Shown one piece after another: positions 43,419 through 51,479 of a stretch of DNA of 64,000 nucleotides. Origin of the DNA: Eutrophocola sp963925675 (GTDB lineage: Bacteria > Pseudomonadota > Gammaproteobacteria > Pseudomonadales > Pseudohongiellaceae); assembly GCA_963925675.1 (NCBI GenBank), contig CAWUSW010000036.1:33526-97525 (forward strand), written 5' to 3'. The notes beneath the pieces were generated by a model that did no database searches, was not told where the DNA came from, and saw only the letters and a program-made list of their open reading frames with translations. The position numbers and the translations under genes were made by a program. Within the stretch, counting starts at the first letter, position 1. Every line of letters starts with the position of its first letter.

Positions 43419-43865
43419 ATGAAAATTTCTATTCAAAAAGAAGATTTTGATATTGCAGTCGAGACGCAAAAACTGCGCGAGGAGAATCCCAATACGGGAG
43501 CGGTTGTCACATTTAGTGGCCTGGTGAGGGATATGGATAATAAGCGACAGGTTGAATCGCTGACCCTTGAGCATTATCCGGGTATGACCGAGTCCAGTCT
43601 CGAAACCATTATTACTGAAGCACAACAGCGCTGGTCAATTCTTGATGTAAGCGTTATTCATCGTATTGGTGAGTTGAAGGCAGGGCAGCAAATAGTATTT
43701 GTTGCAGTTGTCAGTCTACATCGTGCCGATGCGTTTTCCGCCTGTGAATTTATAATGGATTTTCTCAAGACGCGCGCGCCTTTCTGGAAGAAATGCCGCG
43801 ATGAGCATGGTGAAAGCTGGGTGGAAAGCAAAGCTTCTGATGAAGAGGCCAGTGCCCGGTGGTAA
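43419..43865 (+). CDS. moaE: Molybdopterin synthase large subunit MoaE
   Basis: The 148-residue catalytic subunit transfers sulfur from MoaD to cyclic pyranopterin monophosphate to form molybdopterin. Family features include T-G-A-V-V-T-F-S-G-L-V-R-D, L-E-H-Y-P-G-M-T-E, H-R-I-G-E-L-K-A-G-Q and the active-site Lys region T-R-A-P-F-W-K-K-C. The gene ends the moaCDE run, 22 bases before the convergent rluE stop. With moaC and moaD it forms a compact islet on the opposite strand from its neighbours. Confidence 0.93.
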   Translation: MKISIQKEDFDIAVETQKLREENPNTGAVVTFSGLVRDMDNKRQVESLTLEHYPGMTESSLETIITEAQQRWSILDVSVIHRIGELKAGQQIVFVAVVSLHRADAFSACEFIMDFLKTRAPFWKKCRDEHGESWVESKASDEEASARW

Positions 43866-43886
43866 AGCTTTTTACTTGATTTTTTT

Positions 43887-44441
43887 TTATAACGCTATCG
43901 AATTAATGTCTATTTCCCTGAACTTCCCGGATGGAATTTGATCAAGATTCCAGGGGCCAATACTTGAGCGTATCAGCCTCAATGTCGGAAATCCTGCGGC
44001 AGCAGTCATTCTTCGTACTTGCCGATTTCTCCCTTCTGTAATGATGATTTCTATCCAGCTTGTGGGGATGTTTTTTCTTTCCCGGATGGGAGGAGTTCTT
44101 TGCCAAATTTGCGGTGTTTTTATTCTTTTTATTTTAGCCGGCAGGGTGGGGCCGTCTTTTAAAGTGACGCCCTTGCTCAGTAGTGTCAGGGCCTCATTGG
44201 TAATTTCACCCTCAACCTGCACCAGATAGGTTTTTGGCATTTTATATTGCGGATCGCTTATGCGTTGTTGCAGCTTGCCGTCATCGGTGAGTAGCAATAA
44301 GCCTTCAGAGTCTCGGTCCAGTCTTCCAGCTGGATAAACATTGTTCACCGGAATATATTCTTTCAACGTTGGGCGAGCACTGTCATCAGTAAACTGGCTC
44401 AGTACATTAAAGGGTTTGTTGAATAACACGAGTGTCGGCAT
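43887..44441 (-). CDS. rluE: 23S rRNA pseudouridine synthase RluE
   Basis: The 184-residue enzyme makes pseudouridine 2457 in 23S rRNA. It has F-N-K-P-F-N-V-L-S-Q-F, the catalytic loop G-R-L-D-R-D-S-E-G-L-L-L-L-T-D-D-G with the Asp, K-T-Y-L-V-Q-V-E-G, and E-G-R-N-R-Q-V-R-R-M. There is no S4 domain, as expected for RluE. In Escherichia coli it lies between nudJ and icd. Here moaCDE separates it from nudJ, and icd is not next to it. Confidence 0.92.
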   Translation of the reverse strand: MPTLVLFNKPFNVLSQFTDDSARPTLKEYIPVNNVYPAGRLDRDSEGLLLLTDDGKLQQRISDPQYKMPKTYLVQVEGEITNEALTLLSKGVTLKDGPTLPAKIKRIKTPQIWQRTPPIRERKNIPTSWIEIIITEGRNRQVRRMTAAAGFPTLRLIRSSIGPWNLDQIPSGKFREIDINSIAL

Positions 44442-44512
44442 TAATAAAATGTTTGTAGTTATTGATTGCTTGCAGTGAGTTTAATAACAAGACAAGAGGG
44501 TAAGCCACACAC

Positions 44513-44548
44513 AAAAACTTCCCATCAAACCTGAAGAAAGAGGGGAAG
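44513..44548 (-). terminator. Probable terminator of the cold-shock gene
   Basis: On the minus strand CTTCCC (44548-44543) pairs with GGGAAG (44523-44518), followed by TTTTT. The loop is long, so this is moderately supported. Confidence 0.5.
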
Positions 44549-44621
44549 ATTTGCAGTGTCGGTTCAGATAAGCAGCGATCTATTTAGTGTTCTTGAATTG
44601 ACCGCTCATTAGCACTTTCGC

Positions 44622-44963
44622 TCAGGTATCGGTAGATTCAGAGTCGTCATCTGAATCATTGTTATCCGCGTCGTCCGATGTTGCCAGTTCGCTTTGTTCT
44701 ACAGCTTCTTCTGATGTATCACTCTGGGCTTGCGGGCTGGTAGAGTCACTACTACCTTCACCTGTTGCAACAATGTTTGCTGCATGCAATCCTTTTGGTC
44801 CTTCGATGACATCAAATGTTACTGTCTGACCTGCTTTTAATGTTTTATACCCTTCCATGGTGATTGATGAATAGTGTGCGAATAAATCGTCTCCACCATC
44901 ATCAGGTAAAATAAAACCAAATCCTTTAGCGTTATTGAACCACTTAACTTGACCGGTACTCAT
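44622..44963 (-). CDS. cspD: Cold-shock-domain protein (CspD-like) with acidic tail
   Basis: The first 65 residues are a cold-shock domain that binds single-stranded nucleic acid: G-Q-V-K-W-F-N-N-A-K-G-F-G-F-I (RNP1), D-L-F-A-H-Y-S-S-I (RNP2) and V-I-E-G-P-K-G-L-H-A-A-N-I. A tail of about 45 residues follows, made almost only of Asp, Glu, Ser, Thr, Ala and Asn and ending D-S-E-S-T-D-T. CspD proteins are usually 70-90 residues, so the tail is an addition. The gene diverges from clpS, as in Pseudomonas and Escherichia. That position supports the CspD call. Confidence 0.85.
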   Translation of the reverse strand: MSTGQVKWFNNAKGFGFILPDDGGDDLFAHYSSITMEGYKTLKAGQTVTFDVIEGPKGLHAANIVATGEGSSDSTSPQAQSDTSEEAVEQSELATSDDADNNDSDDDSESTDT

Positions 44964-45320
44964 ATCCGTTAACCCCTTCTATAATTCGGTAATCAGAATT
45001 CGTTCTCATTCCGGTTTAAGACCAGAAAGATATAAACCCTTTCTTTTTGCTTGTCAAATCCTTTTCAGAATCCATTAAGCTTATTGTGAGCTGAATGAAC
45101 TGAATTATATTTTGTTTCGTAATGTCTAAGACAAAACAGAATCATGGTATATTGAGTTCTCCTTATGCGATTCAGTGATAAGGTTTTTTACGCGGTTCTT
45201 TAGTCGATTCTTGAGTTGGCAGTTTTGTCAATAAGTATTCGATAATTAACCGGGATAAATATTTAAGCAATTTGTTGATTACACTAAAGAAAATTACCTT
45301 ATAACTAATAGTTAGCAGCG
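44964..45320. other. Divergent cspD-clpS intergenic region, no gene
   Basis: This 357-base AT-rich stretch holds only short chance frames. It must contain promoters for both cspD (long leader expected) and clpS. A TATATT near 45150 is one possible -10 box, but I cannot assign it with confidence. Confidence 0.5.
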
Positions 45321-45692
45321 ATGAAAAATTACACTTTAGAATTAATTAAAAACCAGGACAACGACGAAGGCGAAGATGATCTGCAGCGCAGTGGTGGACT
45401 CAGGGAGGCTCTTGCTCCTGAAGAGGTTAAAATTAAACCACCGCCTTTGTACCGTGTTGTACTTCTAAATGACGACTACACGCCGATGGAGTTTGTTGTC
45501 GCTGTGTTGCGGCAATTTTTTGGTATGAATGTGGAGACCGCGACGCGTGTTATGCTCAAAGTTCATACAGAAGGTAAGGGCGTATGTGGCGTTTTCTCCA
45601 GAGAGATAGCCGAAACCAAAGCCGTCCAGGTAAATGATTTTGCCAGAGAGTCGGAGCATCCGTTGCTGTGCGATATCGAAGTAGACGATTGA
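45321..45692 (+). CDS. clpS: ClpS, N-degron adaptor of ClpAP
   Basis: The 123-residue adaptor brings proteins with destabilising N-terminal residues to ClpA. The core has P-P-L-Y-R-V-V-L-L-N-D-D-Y-T-P-M-E-F-V with the Asn-Asp of the ligand pocket, followed by M-L-K-V-H-T-E-G-K-G-V-C-G, whose His also lines the pocket. The flexible N-terminal tail needed to engage ClpA is about 35 residues long here. It is 100 bases upstream of clpA. Together with bpt and aat downstream, the N-degron pathway for degradation is nearly complete in this window. Confidence 0.95.
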   Translation: MKNYTLELIKNQDNDEGEDDLQRSGGLREALAPEEVKIKPPPLYRVVLLNDDYTPMEFVVAVLRQFFGMNVETATRVMLKVHTEGKGVCGVFSREIAETKAVQVNDFARESEHPLLCDIEVDD

Positions 45693-45794
45693 TTTACGTT
45701 TGCTTACCTCTTTATATATAAACACAAGACCTACAAATACGAACAAGAGCTTCGAAAAATACTTACTTACAACACCTTATAGAATTTAAAAACT

Positions 45795-48092
45795 ATGTTT
45801 AGCCGAGAATTTGAAAACACACTCAATATTGCCGCGAATACAGCGCGCAGCAAACTCCATGAATTTATTACAGTGGAGCATCTTCTGCTGGCATTGATTG
45901 ACGATCCAGCAGCCCGGGAAATTCTGCTGGTCTGCAATGCTGACCTGGAAGCTCTGAAACTGGATTTGCTGGAATATATAGATACCCAGATTCCTATTAT
46001 CAGCGAACCTGAGATTAACCCTGAAGTTGACCAGACCCTGGGTTTTCAGCGTGTCATTCAGCGCGCAGTGTTTCATGTACAGTCATCAGGTAAACGTGAA
46101 GTCACCGGCGGTAATGTGCTGGTGGCGATTTTTGGCGAAAAGGAAAGTCAGGCGGTTTATTTTTTGCTTAAGCAGGGTGTTTCTCGTGGCAAGGTGGTGA
46201 ATTTCATTACCCATGGTACATCCCATGCTCCAGGTCTGGGTGAAGAAGGTGAGCAGGATGCTCCGATTGTTACCGAGCAAGGAGAAAAAGCTCCATCTCC
46301 ATTGGAAAGTTTTGCTACCAATCTGAATGAAGAAGCCAGGGCCGGGCAAATTGATCCGCTGATTGGGCGTGAAAAAGAAATCACCCGGCTGATTCAGATT
46401 TTGTCGCGACGTCGCAAGAACAACCCGCTGTTTGTTGGTGAGGCCGGTGTCGGTAAGACCGCAATTGCAGAAGGCCTGGCGAAGCATATTGTCGAAGGCA
46501 ATGTGCCAGACGTGCTTAAAGAGAGTGTCATCTATTCCCTGGACATGGGCGCCTTGTTGGCTGGTACCAAATACCGTGGCGATTTTGAAAAGCGTTTTAA
46601 AGCCCTGCTGGCGGATCTGGGTACCAAAGAGCATGCCATCCTGTTTATTGATGAAATACATACCATTATCGGCGCGGGTGCTGCCTCCGGCGGCGTTATG
46701 GATGCCTCAAATCTATTGAAGCCGATTCTGGCCTCTGGGAAATTACGCTGTGTGGGCTCCACCACCTACTCTGAATATCGCGGCATTTTTGAAAAGGACC
46801 GTGCCTTGTCACGACGTTTTCAAAAAATTGATATTGAAGAGCCGGATGTTGAGACCACCTATCAGATTCTCAAAGGTCTCAAATCCCGTTATGAAGAGCA
46901 TCATGATTTGCGCTTCACGGATAAAGCACTGAGAGCGGCCTCAGAAATGGCAGATCGTTATATCAATGATCGTTACATGCCTGACAAGGCTATTGACGTG
47001 ATTGATGAGGCCGGTGCTTATCAACGTCTGCAACCGGAAAGCAAGCGTAAAAAAATTATTCAGGTAGGCGACATTGAACGGGTAATTTCGCAAATTGCCC
47101 GCATACCGCCAAAGAATGTTTCAGCGTCGGATAAAAGTTTGCTCAAGGACCTGGAAAAAAATCTCAAGATGGTGGTTTTTGGCCAGGATCCTGCAATCGA
47201 GGCGCTGTCTTCTTCAATCAAGCTGTCTCGTGCTGGCCTGAAAGAAGGCGAGAAGCCCATTGGCTCTTATCTGCTTGCCGGACCCACGGGTGTGGGTAAA
47301 ACAGAAGTCAGCAGGCAGTTAGCCAAAATATTGGGTGTGGAACTGGTACGCTTCGATATGTCTGAATATATGGAAAGACATACTGTGTCCCGGCTTATTG
47401 GCGCGCCGCCGGGATATATTGGCTTCGATCAGGGTGGTTTGCTGACCGAAGCAGTGGTAAAAAATCCCCATTGCGTGTTATTGATGGATGAAATCGAAAA
47501 GGCGCATCCTGATGTGTTTAATCTGCTATTGCAGGTAATGGATCATGGCACCTTAACGGATAACAACGGGCGCAAGGCAGATTTTCGCAATGTCGTGCTA
47601 ATTATGACAACCAATGCAGGTGCCCAGGAAATGAGCCGAGCTTCCATCGGTTTTACTCAGCAGGATCATACCTCGGATTCCACCGAAGTAATCAAACGTA
47701 TGTTCACACCGGAATTTCGAAATCGACTGGATTCCATCATTCAGTTCTCTGCACTGGATGCTGAAATTATTCGCACTGTTGTCGATAAGTTCCTGGTTGA
47801 ATTGCAGGTACAGTTAGATGACAAGAAAGTGACATTGAATGTGGATGATGCTGCCATCGACTGGTTAGTGGAACATGGTTATGACAAAGCCATGGGGGCG
47901 CGTCCGATGTTGCGTCTGGTGCAGGAGAAAATCAAGAAGCCACTGGCCGAAGACATCCTGTTTGGCAAACTGATCAATGGCGGTGAGGTTAATGTGTCGG
48001 TGTCAGACAGTGATATCAGCCTGACTATCGAATCACCGCATGTCAGTGGTGCTTCAGATAAAAATGCCAATAAGGAAAATGCGGACGCCTGA
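45795..48092 (+). CDS. clpA: ClpA, ATPase of the ClpAP protease
   Basis: The 765-residue unfoldase feeds substrates into ClpP. The N domain (about 1-145) docks ClpS. Two AAA+ modules follow: Walker A G-E-A-G-V-G-K-T-A with L-F-I-D-E-I-H-T-I, and Walker A G-P-T-G-V-G-K-T-E with L-L-M-D-E-I-E-K-A-H. The ClpP-docking loop reads S-I-G-F-T-Q-Q, in the place of Escherichia coli I-G-L. There is no ClpB-type middle domain. Length is normal. A terminator follows at 48128. Confidence 0.95.
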   Translation: MFSREFENTLNIAANTARSKLHEFITVEHLLLALIDDPAAREILLVCNADLEALKLDLLEYIDTQIPIISEPEINPEVDQTLGFQRVIQRAVFHVQSSGKREVTGGNVLVAIFGEKESQAVYFLLKQGVSRGKVVNFITHGTSHAPGLGEEGEQDAPIVTEQGEKAPSPLESFATNLNEEARAGQIDPLIGREKEITRLIQILSRRRKNNPLFVGEAGVGKTAIAEGLAKHIVEGNVPDVLKESVIYSLDMGALLAGTKYRGDFEKRFKALLADLGTKEHAILFIDEIHTIIGAGAASGGVMDASNLLKPILASGKLRCVGSTTYSEYRGIFEKDRALSRRFQKIDIEEPDVETTYQILKGLKSRYEEHHDLRFTDKALRAASEMADRYINDRYMPDKAIDVIDEAGAYQRLQPESKRKKIIQVGDIERVISQIARIPPKNVSASDKSLLKDLEKNLKMVVFGQDPAIEALSSSIKLSRAGLKEGEKPIGSYLLAGPTGVGKTEVSRQLAKILGVELVRFDMSEYMERHTVSRLIGAPPGYIGFDQGGLLTEAVVKNPHCVLLMDEIEKAHPDVFNLLLQVMDHGTLTDNNGRKADFRNVVLIMTTNAGAQEMSRASIGFTQQDHTSDSTEVIKRMFTPEFRNRLDSIIQFSALDAEIIRTVVDKFLVELQVQLDDKKVTLNVDDAAIDWLVEHGYDKAMGARPMLRLVQEKIKKPLAEDILFGKLINGGEVNVSVSDSDISLTIESPHVSGASDKNANKENADA

Positions 48093-48127
48093 TAAAACGT
48101 CAGGAACAAGTCAGGAAAGAGAACATG

Positions 48128-48162
48128 AACGGTGGGTGCTTAAAAAGCCCCGCCGTTTTTTA
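48128..48162 (+). terminator. Rho-independent terminator after clpA
   Basis: AACGGTGGG (48128-48136) pairs with CCCGCCGTT (48149-48157), with one G-T pair, followed by five T. Confidence 0.75.
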
Positions 48163-48181
48163 TTCGCGAGCGCTAAAAAGA

Positions 48182-48225
48182 TACTTAGCGGGCGCCGTAA
48201 GTGTTACTTAGCGTGCGCGGTAAGT
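48182..48225. repeat. Near-perfect tandem duplication of the end of infA
   Basis: TACTTAGCG-G-GCGC-C-GTAAGT (48182-48202) and TACTTAGCG-T-GCGC-G-GTAAGT (48205-48225) match at 19 of 21 bases, with a 23-base period. The second copy holds the last five codons and stop of infA; the first lies just after its stop. Confidence 0.85.
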
Positions 48226-48426
48226 AATACGGCCTTTGCTCAAATCGTAAGGAGTGAGTTCCACCGTTACCTTGTCGCCAGTCAGAATGCGGATGTAGTT
48301 TTTGCGCATTTTGCCGGAAATATGTGCGGTCACGACATGGTCGTTTTCCAGCTTCACGCGAAACATAGTGTTAGGAAGTGTGTCGATGACTTCACCTTCC
48401 ATTTCAATCTGGTCTTCTTTTGCCAT
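48208..48426 (-). CDS. infA: Translation initiation factor IF-1
   Basis: The 72-residue OB-fold protein binds the ribosomal A site during initiation. The sequence M-A-K-E-D-Q-I-E-M-E-G then V-I-D-T-L-P-N-T-M-F-R-V, H-I-S-G-K-M-R-K-N-Y-I-R-I-L-T-G-D-K-V and L-T-P-Y-D-L-S-K-G-R-I is the expected bacterial form, and length is exact. A copy of the last five codons lies directly after the stop codon. Its position after clpA on the opposite strand and before bpt is the common gammaproteobacterial order. Confidence 0.97.
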   Translation of the reverse strand: MAKEDQIEMEGEVIDTLPNTMFRVKLENDHVVTAHISGKMRKNYIRILTGDKVTVELTPYDLSKGRITYRAR

Positions 48427-48574
48427 TCATTTCTCGGTAGTGTTGTTGAAAGCCGGGCATTTTGCCTGAAAATGTGCTCTTTCGCAAAGGGTGATTTAAA
48501 GGCGCACAGTAGTCCCAAATCCCAAGTCATATGACTCTGGTTACTTAGGTAAAAGATTCCACTTGATTGAGCAG

Positions 48575-48602
48575 CTTGTGACTTGCTACTTGTAACTTGA
48601 GA
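48575..48602 (-). repeat. Heptamer-period repeat, copy A, overlapping the end of bpt
   Basis: On the plus strand the units are CTTGTGA, CTTGCTA, CTTGTAA, CTTGAGA (48575-48602), a strict seven-base period. Read on the minus strand they are TCTCAAG, TTACAAG, TAGCAAG, TCACAAG. The bpt stop codon (TAG) and its last codons lie inside the repeat. Confidence 0.85.
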
Positions 48603-49317
48603 CTGGTGTTCGTGTAAGCTTTATCCAGCGTTGGTTAAGTAGCAGCTCAATGGGGCGGTATTCAAGTTTGTAATTCATTTTGTCGCAATCGCGAATCCAG
48701 TAACCTAAATAGACATACGGCAGGCTGCGTCGCCTGGCTTCTTCGATTTGCCAGAGTATGGCGTAGTTTCCCAAAGAACGTTTCTGCTCATTGATGTCAT
48801 AGAAAGTGTATACCGCTGATAAGCCATTGCTGAGCAAGTCGGCAATCATCACGGCGAGCAGGCGCTCACCTGAGCTGATTCGATAAAACAACGTTGATTC
48901 GCAACCCTGTACCAGAAAAGATTCAAACTGTTCGCGACTGGCAGGGTACATGTCGCCGTCGCTGTGCCTTTCATTTATATATTGCTCATACATGGCGTAA
49001 TACTCATCCGTGGCAATGCTGTCAACGACCTCTACTTTCAGGTCTTCATTGCGACGTAGGATGCGGCGAAAGCGTTTGTTGGGTGTAAAGCCTTCGACAA
49101 TCACCCGGCTGGCGACACAATGCTGACAATTGGAACAATGAGGTCTGTACATATGCGCGCCACTGCGACGAAAACCAATTTCAGACAGGTGGGTATGAAA
49201 TTCAGTGGAGACTTCATATTCAGGATCAATAAAAAGCGTGCGGGCTTCTTCACCTGGCAGATAGCTGCAAGCATGGCTTTGGGTGGTAAAGAGTTTGATG
49301 TCTTTCAGCGAGCTCAT
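48586..49317 (-). CDS. bpt: Leucyl-transferase Bpt (aspartyl/glutamyl-tRNA-protein transferase)
   Basis: The 243-residue enzyme attaches Leu from Leu-tRNA to proteins with N-terminal Asp or Glu, making N-degrons read by ClpS. The N-terminal part has Y-L-P-G-E-E-A-R-T-L-F, the Cys cluster C-S-N-C-Q-H-C-V, and G-F-R-R-S-G. The C-terminal part has Y-T-F-Y-D and Y-L-G-Y-W-I-R-D-C-D-K-M-N-Y-K. The last residues (T-P-V-S-S-Y-K) are encoded by the heptamer repeat and are not usual for the family. It lies next to aat, the other N-end transferase, and near clpSA. Confidence 0.92.
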   Translation of the reverse strand: MSSLKDIKLFTTQSHACSYLPGEEARTLFIDPEYEVSTEFHTHLSEIGFRRSGAHMYRPHCSNCQHCVASRVIVEGFTPNKRFRRILRRNEDLKVEVVDSIATDEYYAMYEQYINERHSDGDMYPASREQFESFLVQGCESTLFYRISSGERLLAVMIADLLSNGLSAVYTFYDINEQKRSLGNYAILWQIEEARRRSLPYVYLGYWIRDCDKMNYKLEYRPIELLLNQRWIKLTRTPVSSYK

Positions 49318-49369
49318 GGCTGAAGAGTGATTCCTGATTATTTAATGATTGAGTTTAATTGAGAATAAC

Positions 49370-50071
49370 TTAAGTGCTCAATTGTAAGGGCCAGTGGAGC
49401 TTATTGCGACCATATTCCGCATTCTTTGGGAGTTGAGTCATAAAATCCACGCGGGGTATTTCCCGCGCCCCGAAACTGGAAAGAAAAGGGCTGCTCACCT
49501 GACAGTCAATTAAGCTGTAACCCAGACTGCCCAGTTTCTTTACCAGAGTGGCAAAGGCAATTTTTGAGGCATTGTCCTGTAAGGTGAACATGGATTCTCC
49601 GAAAAACACGTCTCCCAGAGCCAGTCCGTATAGGCCGCCAACTAATTTGTCGTCATCCCAGCTTTCAATTGAATGGGCCACGCCCATGGTGTGCAGGGCG
49701 CAATAGGCATCAATCATTTCTTCAGTGATCCAGGTATCGTCAGAATAAGGGCGTTTGCCGGCACAGGCAGTAATCACCTGCTGAAATGCTTCATCACTGC
49801 TAATGCGCAGGCTGGATTGTTTCATGGCTTTTGCCAAACTCTTGCTGATGTGTAGTTCATCAGGGTAGAGCACCATGCGAGGATCGGGAGTCCACCAAAG
49901 GATGGGCTGTTCTTCTTCAAACCAGGGAAAAATACCTTTGCTGTAGGCGTTCAGGAGATGTGCCGGCGTAAGACTGCCACCGGCGGCCAGCAGTCCATTG
50001 GGTTCTTTCAGCGCCGAATCTGGGTCAGGAAAGTTGAAATCATTGTCGTTAAGCCAGGGCAGGGAAGACAT
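49370..50071 (-). CDS. aat: Leucyl/phenylalanyl-tRNA-protein transferase
   Basis: The 233-residue enzyme adds Leu or Phe to N-terminal Lys or Arg, creating a type 2 N-degron for ClpS-ClpAP. Family features are G-L-L-A-A-G-G-S-L-T-P-A-H-L-L-N-A-Y, G-I-F-P-W-F, P-I-L-W-W-T-P-D-P-R-M-V-L, S-I-E-S-W, G-G-L-Y-G-L-A-L-G-D-V-F-F-G-E-S-M-F and L-G-Y-S-L-I-D-C-Q-V. Length is normal. It lies between trxB and bpt on the same strand, as in Pseudomonas. Confidence 0.94.
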   Translation of the reverse strand: MSSLPWLNDNDFNFPDPDSALKEPNGLLAAGGSLTPAHLLNAYSKGIFPWFEEEQPILWWTPDPRMVLYPDELHISKSLAKAMKQSSLRISSDEAFQQVITACAGKRPYSDDTWITEEMIDAYCALHTMGVAHSIESWDDDKLVGGLYGLALGDVFFGESMFTLQDNASKIAFATLVKKLGSLGYSLIDCQVSSPFLSSFGAREIPRVDFMTQLPKNAEYGRNKLHWPLQLST

Positions 50072-50122
50072 AATTTCTCAGTAGTGTGTGGCTCTATGGA
50101 TGCCTGTAGTCAATAAAAGTCT

Positions 50123-51076
50123 TTATTCCAGTGAATCCAGGTATTTTTCTGCATCCAGGGCTGCCATACAGCCAAATCCCGCTGAAGTGACTGCCTGTCG
50201 GTAGATATGATCGGCGACATCGCCTGCGGCGAATATACCAGGAATGCTGGTCTGGGTGGCATTACCAGTGATACCGGAATGAATCTTCAGGTAACCATTT
50301 TCCATATCCAGCTGACCCTCAAAGATATCAGTATTGGGTTTATGGCCTACAGCGATAAACACTGCACTGAGCTCGATATTCTGAGTGAGCTCATCCTGTG
50401 TGCTTTTTATGCGCATACCTTTGACTTCGCCATCTTCGCCAAGCACTTCATCCAGCACATGATTCCACATTATGGTGACATTGCCGTTGGCTTCTTTCTC
50501 AAACAATTTGTCCTGTAAGATCTTTTCCGAGCGCAGGCTGTCACGGCGGTGGACCAGCACCACTTCACTAGCGATATTGGACAGGTAAAGTGCTTCCTCA
50601 ACGGCTGTATTGCCACCGCCAATAACCGCGACCTTCAGGTTTTTATAGAAGAAGCCGTCACAGGTAGCACAGGCGCTGACGCCGCTTCCCATGTACTTTT
50701 CTTCGGATTCCAGTCCCAGATATTGGGCAGATGCCCCGGTGGCAATGATCAGTGAATCGCAGCTATATTCGCCCATGCTGCCCTTTAGCTGGAACGGTTT
50801 TTGGCTCAGATCTGTTTTATCTATATGGTCAAAAATTATATTAGTTTCAAAGCGTTCCGCATGATTTTTCATCCTTTCCATTAAGTCTGGACCCTGTAAG
50901 CCGTCGACGTCGCCAGGCCAGTTATCCACATCGGTGGTGGTGGTTAACTGCCCACCTTGCTGCATGCCGGTGATCATTACCGGATTAAGATTTGCACGGG
51001 CTGCATAAACCGCAGCGGTATAGCCGGCAGGACCGGAGCCAAGAATAATCAGGCGGTGATGTTGCACGTCGCTCAT
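50123..51076 (-). CDS. trxB: Thioredoxin-disulfide reductase
   Basis: The 317-residue flavoenzyme reduces thioredoxin with NADPH. It has the FAD site L-G-S-G-P-A-G-Y-T-A-A at residues about 11-21, the redox-active C-A-T-C in S-A-C-A-T-C-D-G-F-F, the NADPH site V-I-G-G-G-N-T-A-V-E-E, and P-G-I-F-A-A-G-D-V near the C terminus. Length is normal. It diverges from ftsK across a 403-base gap, and precedes aat and bpt on the minus strand. Confidence 0.96.
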   Translation of the reverse strand: MSDVQHHRLIILGSGPAGYTAAVYAARANLNPVMITGMQQGGQLTTTTDVDNWPGDVDGLQGPDLMERMKNHAERFETNIIFDHIDKTDLSQKPFQLKGSMGEYSCDSLIIATGASAQYLGLESEEKYMGSGVSACATCDGFFYKNLKVAVIGGGNTAVEEALYLSNIASEVVLVHRRDSLRSEKILQDKLFEKEANGNVTIMWNHVLDEVLGEDGEVKGMRIKSTQDELTQNIELSAVFIAVGHKPNTDIFEGQLDMENGYLKIHSGITGNATQTSIPGIFAAGDVADHIYRQAVTSAGFGCMAALDAEKYLDSLE

Positions 51077-51479
51077 TGGGTAATGCTTCCTGAATTTATA
51101 GTTAGATTTATAGTTATATAGATAATTTGTTTGGATAAAAGGGGCTTGGACATCCTTTCTATGTCGTGTCGGCAGCGCACTTTTTCAAGAGCAGGTATAT
51201 TATCAGAATATTTACACAGGAAAAGACTAATTAAATAAACGCTATCGCTTATATGGGTAATTTATTATCATACAGACCCAAGATATGGGATTAGTACCCC
51301 ATACAAAGAGTGTCACAGCTAGCGTTGAAGACTGGCATTTGTAGCCATTATATAGAGCATGGGAAAGTGAGCCGCCTGAATTAAGTATAAGCAGCGCTTA
51401 CTGGCTCTTCCCTCGTTCAGCAATTCGCGTTGTGCACTGCGTAAAGTCAGATCAGAGAAGGTTTAAGTAAAATAATATT
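51077..51479. other. 403-base trxB-ftsK intergenic region, no gene
   Basis: No frame of useful length with a ribosome site is visible. In other gammaproteobacteria lrp often sits here; it is absent. Promoters for trxB and ftsK are expected but I cannot place them. Confidence 0.5.
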
